Below, in pieces: positions 6,701 to 13,509 of a stretch of 27,841 nucleotides of DNA. Below the pieces are notes generated by a model. The model searched no databases. It saw only the letters and a list, made by a program, of their open reading frames with translations, and was not told the origin of the DNA. How positions within the stretch are numbered: the first letter of the stretch is position 1; each line of letters opens with the position of its first letter. The position numbers and the translations under genes are program-made. The stretch is from CALWPV01 sp045632125. GTDB taxonomy: Bacteria; Bacillota; Clostridia; Lachnospirales; Bianqueaceae. Location of the stretch: positions 1 to 27,841 of the forward strand of contig JAZQWC010000073.1 in NCBI GenBank assembly GCA_045632125.1, given 5' to 3'.

Positions 6701-8677
6701 ATGAAATACATTCCTTATGTAAACATTAAAATGGGTACAAAGTCCGTTAAGAGACGTTCTTATGGTAATACCTTACCTTTAACACAGTTACCCTTCGGCA
6801 TGGCCTCTTATTGTATTCAAACCGATTCTCAGGAAGGATGGTTTTATCATCCTGATCATGAATTTGCGGAAGGTGTTCGGTTGACTCATCAGCCTAGTCC
6901 GTGGATCAATGATTATGGTACCTTTATTATGACACCGCAGAATGATGTGATCGATAATACTGCAGCCGGCGCATGGTCTGGTTATCGAATTCAGGAATCA
7001 GTGCAACGACCGGATTATTTAAAACTTACCTTTATTCGTTCCAATTGTACCTTTGAACTGACTCCTACGGAACGTGGAGCTGCGATTCGGTTGAACTATC
7101 ACGATGAACGTCCTTCCGTGTTGTCGTTCTTACCGGTAAAGGGTAATTACACTTATCGATTCGACACCAGCTCAAATACATTGTATGGAACGACCGATGG
7201 ACACAGTCAGGATATTGCGGTAGACTTTAAAATGTACTTTGTGGTGAAGTTTTTACATGATGCGGTAGATATTGAAAATATTCGCTGCGAAGGCGAAAAT
7301 AACACGTCGTGCATTCATGTAGGAGTTAAAAAGAAAACAGTTGAAGCCAGAATTGGCATTTCTTATATTAGTGAAGAAATGGCAGTAATGGCCATGGAGC
7401 GAGAATGCGGCAATAAGAGTTTTGATGAACTTAAGCTGGAAGCGGAAGTAAATTGGGAGGAAAAGCTGAGTCGTATCGAAATTGAAACCGACGATGAAGA
7501 GCAGATGAAAACTTTCTATTCCTGTATGTATCGTCCGTTCCTTTTCCCGCATAAGGCCTACGAGTTGGATGAAGATGGAAAGCCGGTCCATTATACACCC
7601 TGTGATGGTAAAACTAGGGCAGGTGTGCGTTATACCGATAACGGTTTCTGGGATACCTATCGAACGGTATATCCTTTATACACATTGATTGCCCGTGATG
7701 AATTTGCCGAAATGCTGGAAGGCTTTGTCAATGATTATCTGGAGTGCGGCTGGCTTCCGCGCTGGCCTTCTTTAGGAGAAGTGGGATGTATGCCCAGTAC
7801 ATTGATCGATGCGGTAATTGCGGAAGCTGCAGTCAACGGCATTGGATCGAAGGAAGTATTGGAAAATGCGCTGAAAGGTATGATCCACCATGCTAATAAT
7901 GAAGCAAAGGATCCCCGCTATGGGCGCAACGGCGCTCTTTCATATTTAAAATATGGATATGTGCCCCGTAATGAGCAGCGTGAATCGGTTAATCTGACGC
8001 AGGATGCCGCCTATGGCGATTGGTGTATCGCCACGGTAGCAAAGGTACTCGGTCATGATGAAATCGTGGATGAGTATATGAAACGGGCGAAAAACTATAA
8101 AAATATTTTCGACGCTGAAACTGGTTTCATGCGCGGTTTGGATACAGAAGGTAAGCAGGCTGAGTTCTTTGATCCCTGTGCCTGGGGTGGAGAATATACC
8201 GAAGGTTCTGCATGGCAGAATTCCTTTGCAGTTCCCCACGATATAGAAGGTCTGGCAGAACTCTATGGCGGCAGAGAAAAACTGATTGAAAAATTGGATG
8301 CCGTGTTTGCAGAACCGCCCAAATACAGAGTATTTGGTTACAATGGTGAAATTCATGAAATGACTGAAATGGCGGCCATTGACTTTGGCCAGATGGCGAT
8401 TTCTAATCAGCCATCCTTCCATCTGCCCTTTTTGTTTGCGGCCTTGGGCGATCAGGAAAAGACAAATTATTGGGTAAAACGATTGGCCCTGGAAACTTTT
8501 TCTTCGGGGAACGATGGCTATCCCGGTGATGAAGATAACGGAACAACATCAGCTTGGTATATTTTTGCAACCATTGGAATGTATCGTCTGTGTCCCGGTA
8601 AAAAAGAGTGGATTTCGTGTGAACGTTTGGTAAAATCCGTCAAGATCCTAGGAAAAGATATTAAGGTAGGAAAATAA
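6701..8677 (+). CDS. GH92 alpha-mannosidase (cytoplasmic)
   Basis: A 658-residue GH92 enzyme, a calcium-dependent inverting exo-alpha-mannosidase family. The N-terminal YGNTLPLTQLPFGM block, the TDNGFWDTYRTVYPLY motif (Trp317, Asp318), and GYPGDEDNG with acidic residues Asp610 to Asp612, followed by SAWYIFATIGMY, are the classical family signatures. It is shorter than the roughly 740-residue secreted Bacteroides members and lacks a signal peptide and the distal C-terminal tail, which is consistent with an intracellular role in a Gram-positive. It follows the isomerase by 25 bases, and the next gene starts 2 bases after its stop. Together with GH38 it would trim differently linked alpha-mannose residues; the specific linkage cannot be read from sequence. 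Confidence 0.95.
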   Translation: MKYIPYVNIKMGTKSVKRRSYGNTLPLTQLPFGMASYCIQTDSQEGWFYHPDHEFAEGVRLTHQPSPWINDYGTFIMTPQNDVIDNTAAGAWSGYRIQESVQRPDYLKLTFIRSNCTFELTPTERGAAIRLNYHDERPSVLSFLPVKGNYTYRFDTSSNTLYGTTDGHSQDIAVDFKMYFVVKFLHDAVDIENIRCEGENNTSCIHVGVKKKTVEARIGISYISEEMAVMAMERECGNKSFDELKLEAEVNWEEKLSRIEIETDDEEQMKTFYSCMYRPFLFPHKAYELDEDGKPVHYTPCDGKTRAGVRYTDNGFWDTYRTVYPLYTLIARDEFAEMLEGFVNDYLECGWLPRWPSLGEVGCMPSTLIDAVIAEAAVNGIGSKEVLENALKGMIHHANNEAKDPRYGRNGALSYLKYGYVPRNEQRESVNLTQDAAYGDWCIATVAKVLGHDEIVDEYMKRAKNYKNIFDAETGFMRGLDTEGKQAEFFDPCAWGGEYTEGSAWQNSFAVPHDIEGLAELYGGREKLIEKLDAVFAEPPKYRVFGYNGEIHEMTEMAAIDFGQMAISNQPSFHLPFLFAALGDQEKTNYWVKRLALETFSSGNDGYPGDEDNGTTSAWYIFATIGMYRLCPGKKEWISCERLVKSVKILGKDIKVGK

Positions 8678-8679
8678 CT

Positions 8680-9741
8680 ATGAAGATGTGGGCCTGCGCC
8701 GGAACGCAAACCATTTTAGAAGGCGTAAATAAACCTGGGTGGATCAAAATGATGAAAGCTGCTCACATTGAAGGCTTTCTGGTCACCAGCTTTGATGTGA
8801 CTAATGCAATTCCCATGGAGAATGTGGCAAAAGTCAAACACATTCTGGATCAGGAAGGTTTTGATATGATCGGCATCGGTTTACCGTTAGGACATCCGGA
8901 GGGACTGGATACGCCTTGCTACACCTTTCATGAAGGCTGGCACATTCGTCGGGATATCGAGGGAAATCTGGTGCGGTGGTGTAATGCTATTACGCCCCAA
9001 CTGATTGCCGATACTAGGAAACATGTGCTTGAGCTGCAGAGTATTGGTGTTAAGGCGATGTTCTGGGATGATGATCTGCGTCAAGGTAACTACGAGGGCG
9101 ATGTACAAGGATGTTTTTGTGATGAATGTCTGGCAGAGTTTTCGGAGCGGTATAAGGCGATAGTAAATGGTCATATTTCGCGCGCAGCGCTAAAAAAAGT
9201 TATTGCAAAAGTTTCTGATGGATTGGACGAGGAGTCGATGGCACTGCGAGAAGCGTGGATGGAGTTCAACTGTGAACGTGTAACTCGTTTTATGAAGGAA
9301 ACCACTGTGCCGGGCATGCAAAATGGTATCATGGTGATGCATAACGGTGATAGGCGGCATGGAATCGATATTGCAGCGATTCGTCGGGCAGTGCCGGATT
9401 GTTTATTCCGTGTGGGTGAGTTGATGTTTGATGATGAGGCATTTGAAGCTCCGGGGAATAAGCGAGCGCTGGTGGAGAGTGTGCTGCGACATATGGAGCA
9501 GATGGGCGATGTATCACGAATTTATAGTGAGTCTACTGTATATCCACATGGAGCACTGACGCCGGAGAATCTGCGGCAGAAGATTGTACTGGAAAGAAAA
9601 TGTGGCATCGAGAATATCAATTTGATGGGCGTGGAGCGTATGAACAGCGAGGCATATTATACGATGCTACGCGATAATTATCAGCAGTTTGCAGAAATTG
9701 AAAAGGAGTTCACGTTGGAAACACTGGACAGGGTGGAATAA
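8680..9741 (+). CDS. Unrecognised TIM-barrel-like protein, glycosidase-like
   Basis: A 353-residue cytoplasmic protein that I cannot place in a named family. Alternating strand/helix pattern, a GVKAMFWDDDLR segment around residues 127-138, a CFCDECLAEF motif around residue 148 (a Cys pair also seen in several uncharacterised glycosidase-like TIM barrels), and ENINLMGVERMN near the C-terminus suggest a glycoside-hydrolase-like barrel. The acidic residues Asp131-Asp133 and Glu-rich loops could be catalytic, but this is inference. It begins two bases after the GH92 stop, so it is translationally coupled to it, and the amidohydrolase starts one base after its own stop. The context argues for a role in mannoside processing, with the substrate unknown. 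Confidence 0.6.
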   Translation: MKMWACAGTQTILEGVNKPGWIKMMKAAHIEGFLVTSFDVTNAIPMENVAKVKHILDQEGFDMIGIGLPLGHPEGLDTPCYTFHEGWHIRRDIEGNLVRWCNAITPQLIADTRKHVLELQSIGVKAMFWDDDLRQGNYEGDVQGCFCDECLAEFSERYKAIVNGHISRAALKKVIAKVSDGLDEESMALREAWMEFNCERVTRFMKETTVPGMQNGIMVMHNGDRRHGIDIAAIRRAVPDCLFRVGELMFDDEAFEAPGNKRALVESVLRHMEQMGDVSRIYSESTVYPHGALTPENLRQKIVLERKCGIENINLMGVERMNSEAYYTMLRDNYQQFAEIEKEFTLETLDRVE

Positions 9742-9742
9742 G

Positions 9743-11083
9743 ATGGAAAAGTATGTTCAATATGTGGAAAAGCATCGAGAGTTGATTTTGGATGCACTGG
9801 ATTATATTTGGAAGAATCCGGAAATTGGTTATAAAGAGTGGAAGACACATCGGTATTTAGCAGCAGAATTTGAAAAGCTTGGATATGAACTGAAAGAGGC
9901 TGGGAACATTCCTGGTTTTACAGTGGAAATTGATACAGGACGACCCGGTCCGACGGTATTGGTATTTGGTGAGATGGACGGCTTGGTGATTCCCGAGCAT
10001 CCGGAAGCGGATCCGGAGACCGGAGCTGTACATTCCTGTGGTCATTGTGCACAGGTAGCAGCGCTGCTGGGAGTGGCAGCAGCTTTGAAGGAGCCGGGGG
10101 CTTTGGATGAGATGTGCGGTAAGATTCGCCTATGTGCGGTACCTGCTGAGGAACTGATTGATATTGAATGGAGACTGCAGCTGCGCGCAGAGGGAACGAT
10201 TCGGTATTTGGGAGGTAAATCGGAATTTTTGTATCGTGGTTTGTTGGATGATGTGGATCTGGCCTTTATGGTGCACACCAGTGGCGGTGCATCGGGTACA
10301 GGAAGTTGCAATGGTGGATCTAATGGTTTGATTGCTAAGACAGTTTGCTTTGAGGGTGTGTCGGCCCATGCTGGCGGTTCACCGCACAAAGGTGTGAATG
10401 CATTGTATGCAGCAAATTTAGCACTGAATGCGATCAATGCCCTTAGAGAAACATTTCAGGATAGTGCCCATATTCGTGTGCATCCTATCATTACCCATGG
10501 CGGTTCTTCAGTGAATGCGATTCCGGATCGTGTGACCTTGGAAAGTTATGTGCGTGGTGCTGATATGGATTCCATTGCTAAGGTGAATAAGAAGGTGAAT
10601 CGTGCGATTGCAGCTTCTGCGGCTGCCATTGGAGCTAAGGTGAAGATTGCTGATTTCCCGGGATATTGGCCACGCAATAATTTTGCTCCCTTTGTGAAGC
10701 TCTTTGGAGAAGCGATGGAATGCGTGATGGATTCATTTTATTATAATCCGGCAGACTGGGGCACTGGGTGTTCTGATATGGGTGACATCTGCAGTTTGAT
10801 GCCGGCGATCCATCCCTATGCGGGTGGTGCAACAGGTACTGAACATGGCGATGATTATAAGATCAGTGATCCGGAAACGGCTTGTGTGAAATCAGCGGAA
10901 GGTCAGCTGATTGCATTGAAGCTCTTGTTGGAGAATGATGCAGTTCGTGCAAAGGAAATTGTGGAGAGCTATAAGCCATTCTTTAAGAATAAGGAAGAAT
11001 ATTTTGCTTATGTGGATAAGCTAGATATGAATAAGCAGATGGTGATCTACGAGGGAGATCGGGTAATTTTGGACTTAGCCTGA
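9743..11083 (+). CDS. M20 family amidohydrolase/peptidase (AbgB/hippurate-hydrolase-like)
   Basis: A 446-residue M20D-like metallohydrolase. Visible landmarks are GEMDGL around residues 73-78 (in place of RADMDAL), HSCGHCAQVAALLG (His97 to His101), the catalytic acid pair in VPAEEL (Glu136/Glu137), the dimerisation domain beginning near GVSAHAGGSPHKGVNAL, and a late THGGSSVNAIPD block. The usual aspartate after CGH (HxCGHD) is cysteine here, a change at or near the metal site. Family members cleave N-acyl or N-aminobenzoyl amino acids. ATG 9743 is preferred to the upstream in-frame start at 9689, because it directly follows the previous stop. It is the last gene of the operon. A de-acylating role alongside the two acetyltransferases is a guess. 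Confidence 0.85.
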   Translation: MEKYVQYVEKHRELILDALDYIWKNPEIGYKEWKTHRYLAAEFEKLGYELKEAGNIPGFTVEIDTGRPGPTVLVFGEMDGLVIPEHPEADPETGAVHSCGHCAQVAALLGVAAALKEPGALDEMCGKIRLCAVPAEELIDIEWRLQLRAEGTIRYLGGKSEFLYRGLLDDVDLAFMVHTSGGASGTGSCNGGSNGLIAKTVCFEGVSAHAGGSPHKGVNALYAANLALNAINALRETFQDSAHIRVHPIITHGGSSVNAIPDRVTLESYVRGADMDSIAKVNKKVNRAIAASAAAIGAKVKIADFPGYWPRNNFAPFVKLFGEAMECVMDSFYYNPADWGTGCSDMGDICSLMPAIHPYAGGATGTEHGDDYKISDPETACVKSAEGQLIALKLLLENDAVRAKEIVESYKPFFKNKEEYFAYVDKLDMNKQMVIYEGDRVILDLA

Positions 11084-11090
11084 TTTCGTG

Positions 11091-11119
11091 TTGACAGATA
11101 TAGAAGTGGCTGATATAAT
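11091..11119 (+). promoter_or_regulatory. Perfect consensus sigma-A promoter
   Basis: TTGACA (11091-11096) and TATAAT (11114-11119) match both consensus boxes exactly and have a 17-base spacer. Transcription should begin near 11126. It drives the leader ORF at 11149 and, past a terminator, the methyltransferase. Confidence 0.93.
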
Positions 11120-11125
11120 AGCCAC
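11106..11125. repeat. Inverted repeat around the -10 box, possible operator
   Basis: GTGGCT (11106-11111) and AGCCAC (11120-11125) form a perfect 6-base inverted repeat separated by eight bases that contain the -10 hexamer. Its position would let a dimeric repressor block the promoter. As RNA it would be a weak hairpin with no T run, so it is unlikely to terminate the upstream operon. Confidence 0.45.
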
Positions 11126-11148
11126 AATATTCAAGGAGGAACGTAACG

Positions 11149-11241
11149 ATGATTTGTTTAACCAGTAACTGTGTAAAAATGAATCAGCAGCAGCAACCCA
11201 TTGTCGATATAGGCAACGGGCTTGTTTTGTTACGTTTTTGA
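11149..11241 (+). CDS. 30-codon leader peptide upstream of a terminator
   Basis: A short ORF starting at ATG 11149 behind an ideal AAGGAGG (11133-11139) with a nine-base spacer. The peptide begins MICLTSNCVK, contains four consecutive glutamines at residues 13-16, and ends LVLLRF before TGA 11239-11241. The spacer AACGTAAC (11140-11147) is perfectly complementary to GTTACGTT (11229-11236) near the ORF end, so the RNA can close over the whole ORF. A strong terminator lies 26 bases downstream. This is the organisation of translated attenuators of inducible resistance genes. The peptide has no recognised relative. It could also be a free-standing small protein. Confidence 0.65.
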   Translation: MICLTSNCVKMNQQQQPIVDIGNGLVLLRF

Positions 11242-11267
11242 TGAATAGGAAAAAAGAAGGTCAAAGA

Positions 11268-11315
11268 AAACGGATAAAAGCTCGTGCAAATGAGTTTTTA
11301 TCCGTTTATTTTTTT
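11268..11315 (+). terminator. Strong intrinsic terminator between leader ORF and methyltransferase
   Basis: A 16-bp stem (11268-11283 with 11292-11307, a single G-U) over an 8-base loop is followed by A and seven T. It would stop most transcripts from the promoter at 11091 before the methyltransferase. Bases 11233-11238 (CGTTTT) of the leader can pair with AAAACG at 11267-11272 in the 5' arm, a possible but short antiterminator. Confidence 0.93.
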
Positions 11316-11333
11316 GAAAGGAGGTAATGTGTC

Positions 11334-11459
11334 ATGCCGGAACAGAGCGAGCACCACCAGCAGGATGATGTGGATGGTCAGCAAAGAATAATTGAAAAAG
11401 GAGAACAAGATGAAATCGATCGACAAAACGGTTCTGGCAGGGTACAATGCTGGAATTGA
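11334..11459 (+). CDS. Possible 41-codon ORF overlapping the methyltransferase start
   Basis: ATG 11334 stands nine bases after AAAGGAGG (11317-11324), the best ribosome site between the terminator and the methyltransferase. The predicted peptide is very hydrophilic (MPEQSEHHQQDDVDGQQ at the start) and ends at TGA 11457-11459, 47 bases inside the methyltransferase gene but in another frame. No family is recognised. It may be a coupling ORF that carries ribosomes onto the methyltransferase start, a remnant, or not translated at all. Confidence 0.35.
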   Translation: MPEQSEHHQQDDVDGQQRIIEKGEQDEIDRQNGSGRVQCWN

Positions 11460-12261
11460 AAGAAATCGCCTGAGAACAGGTGTGGGATTAATTGAATTTG
11501 AGAGAACTAAGGAATTACTGTTAGAAAATCTACCGGAACCACCGGCTGTTATCTATGATATTGGCGGTGGCTATGGGGAGTATGCGTGGTGGCTAGCAGA
11601 GAAAGGATATGAAGTACACTTATTTGATCTGTCGGAGACGAATATTGCCATGAGTCATGAGCTTGCAATGGAATTTCCAAAATGTTCTTTAGCTGCTGCA
11701 GAAGTCTGTGACGCCCGTGTAATACCGAGAGAGGCGGCCACTGCGGATGCCATATTGCTTATGGGTCCTTTATATCATATTACAGAGCATGAAGAGAGGA
11801 TTGCTGCGATTTGTGAAAGCCGGCGGTTATTAAAGAACGACGGGGGGTTGTTTTCAGCTGCGCTGACTCCTTACTCGGTACTTTTGCATAATATTACTGT
11901 ATATCGGCCTAAAAGCGAACCAAGAAATGTAACGCTGGAGGATCCGAAATTTTTGGCTATGGTGGAACGGGAAATTGAGGACGGATGCCATGTGAATCCG
12001 AAGCGCAGTGTATATAGTGGTCTTGGTACATCACATTTGCATACAGCGAAGGCGCTGAGGGAGGAACTTGCTGATGGCGGCTTTCTCGAATCGAAAGTGC
12101 ATGGAGTGATGGCCGGTGCTTGGTTAGTGTATGATCTGGATGAACTTTGGAAGGATGAGGTTTCGCGCAGTGTACTAATGCATACAGTGCGATTATTGGA
12201 TACGAAGGAGGAACTTCTGGGATTGGCAGGGCATTTGCTGGCGATTTCAAAAAAAAGTTGA
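11410..12261 (+). CDS. Class I SAM-dependent methyltransferase
   Basis: A 283-residue soluble methyltransferase. Motif I is VIYDIGGGYGEYAWWLAEKG (about residues 45-64), followed by the acidic VHLFDLS end of strand 2. Motif II/III is seen as ADAILLMGPLYHI, and RRLLKNDGGLFSAAL is the usual post-motif helix-strand turn. The target is unknown; the LMGPLYHI form is common in small-molecule methyltransferases, and there is no RNA-binding or zinc domain. ATG 11410 is chosen over the in-frame TTG at 11392, because AAAAAGGAG (11395-11403) sits six bases before it. Expression should depend on readthrough of the terminator at 11268-11315, which suggests induction. Terminated by its own hairpin at 12287. 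Confidence 0.85.
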   Translation: MKSIDKTVLAGYNAGIERNRLRTGVGLIEFERTKELLLENLPEPPAVIYDIGGGYGEYAWWLAEKGYEVHLFDLSETNIAMSHELAMEFPKCSLAAAEVCDARVIPREAATADAILLMGPLYHITEHEERIAAICESRRLLKNDGGLFSAALTPYSVLLHNITVYRPKSEPRNVTLEDPKFLAMVEREIEDGCHVNPKRSVYSGLGTSHLHTAKALREELADGGFLESKVHGVMAGAWLVYDLDELWKDEVSRSVLMHTVRLLDTKEELLGLAGHLLAISKKS

Positions 12262-12286
12262 TGAAGTGAGTTGATGTATATTTTGA

Positions 12287-12328
12287 CTGCCAGGGTGGAA
12301 ATACGTGTTTTCGCCTTGGCAGATTTTT
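12287..12328 (+). terminator. Intrinsic terminator of the methyltransferase
   Basis: CTGCCAGGG (12287-12295) pairs with CCTTGGCAG (12314-12322). The stem extends inward through TGGAAA/TTTTCG with wobbles to about 15 bp. An ATTTTT tract follows. Confidence 0.88.
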
Positions 12329-12330
12329 GT

Positions 12331-12358
12331 TTGCATGGAAGTGGAAATGTGGTAAAAT
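12331..12358 (+). promoter_or_regulatory. Probable promoter of the GNAT/isomerase operon
   Basis: TTGCAT (12331-12336) and TAAAAT (12353-12358) are separated by 16 bases, directly after the preceding terminator and 45 bases before the first gene at 12404. Confidence 0.55.
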
Positions 12359-12403
12359 GAAGAAAAAGAGATATAGAGATTCAAGTGTATAGGGGAAACG
12401 ATT

Positions 12404-12949
12404 ATGGACAGAATCGAAACCAAGAACTTAGTACTGAGAAAAGCGCGGCTGTCAGATTTGGATGCAATTTATGAAAATATTTGGAGCGACAAATCTGTGG
12501 CTGAGACCATGATGTGGAAACCAACGGAAAGCTATGAGGAAGCGGTAGAACGTCTTAAAAGAACAATGATTTATCATAGTCAGTATCCTGCCTATTTCGT
12601 ATGTTTAAAGGAAACAGACGAGCCCATTGGGTTTGCCGGTATGAGAGAAGAGGAACCGGGGGTATATGAAGAAACAGGAATCTGCGTGGCGGTAAAATAT
12701 CAAAATCGAGGCTTTGGCAAAGAGATTTTAGGGGCACTTTTGGAATTGGCGTTTATCCACTATGAAGGAGAACGGTTTATTTATGCTTTTATGCAGCATA
12801 ATACTCGGTCGAAAACGGTTTGTTTGAGACATGGATTTCAGTACCTCTCTAAGGGAGAGGAGATTCGTGAGTGGGATGGAAAGGCCCATTTGTGTGAGTA
12901 CTATTATTTGGATCGAGATGAGTATTTGAGAAGAAGGAATGAAAAATGA
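12404..12949 (+). CDS. GNAT N-acetyltransferase (RimJ/RimL type)
   Basis: A 181-residue GNAT. The N-terminal IETKNLVLRKARLSDLDAIY block is typical of RimJ/RimL-like enzymes, a strand with EPIGFAGMRE follows near residue 70, and the acetyl-CoA loop CVAVKYQNRGFGKEIL lies around 92-107. The C-terminal NTRSKTVCLRHGFQY is the usual final motif. The substrate is unknown. It is the first gene of a four-gene operon and its TGA overlaps the ATG of the next GNAT in an ATGA junction, so the two are coupled and may act together or heterodimerise, though this is inference. Confidence 0.88.
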   Translation: MDRIETKNLVLRKARLSDLDAIYENIWSDKSVAETMMWKPTESYEEAVERLKRTMIYHSQYPAYFVCLKETDEPIGFAGMREEEPGVYEETGICVAVKYQNRGFGKEILGALLELAFIHYEGERFIYAFMQHNTRSKTVCLRHGFQYLSKGEEIREWDGKAHLCEYYYLDRDEYLRRRNEK

Positions 12950-13509
12950 TGAAGCATTGCGGTACTTTAACATTGGAGACTGATCGACTGATTCTGCGTC
13001 GATTTCAGCCGAAAGATTATAAGGCTATGTATAAAAACTGGGCCAGCGATCCGCAGGTAACCAAGTATCTGATGTGGCCGACGCATCCCAATGAGGAGGT
13101 TAGCAAAGGTATAACGGAAGATTGGGTGGCTAACTATTCTAATGAAAAATACTATAATTGGGCGATCGTTCTAAAAGAGTTGGGTGACGAACCGATTGGA
13201 AACATTGCAGTGGTCGACATGAATGAGTTGGCGGAGTCGGTGCATATCGGTTATTGCTTGGGTCGCAGCTTTTGGAATAAGGGAATTATGTCGGAGGCTC
13301 TGCAGATAGTAATTGACTTCATGTTTACTGTGGTAGAAGCAAACCGGATTGAATCGCGCCACGATCCGCGCAATCCTCACTCAGGTGGTGTTATGAAAAA
13401 GTGCGGTATGCAGTATGAAGGAACGCTTCGGTGCGTCGATTGGAATAACCAGGGTATTTGTGATGCCTGCTATTATTCTATTTTGCGTAATGAGGTTCAA
13501 TATGAATGA
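12946..13509 (+). CDS. GNAT N-acetyltransferase (RimJ/RimL type)
   Basis: A 187-residue GNAT starting with LTLETDRLILRRFQPKDYKA, a textbook RimJ/RimL N-terminus. Other blocks are EPIGNIAVVDM near residue 82, HIGYCLGRSFWNKGIMSEAL (about 101-120) with the acetyl-CoA-binding NKGIMSEA, and NPHSGGVMKKCGMQYEG at the end. It resembles the many uncharacterised Firmicute acetyltransferases of this group. The start can be ATG 12946 or 12949, and the former gives the ATGA overlap. Its last eight bases overlap the next gene. The acceptor is unknown. Confidence 0.9.
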   Translation: MMKHCGTLTLETDRLILRRFQPKDYKAMYKNWASDPQVTKYLMWPTHPNEEVSKGITEDWVANYSNEKYYNWAIVLKELGDEPIGNIAVVDMNELAESVHIGYCLGRSFWNKGIMSEALQIVIDFMFTVVEANRIESRHDPRNPHSGGVMKKCGMQYEGTLRCVDWNNQGICDACYYSILRNEVQYE

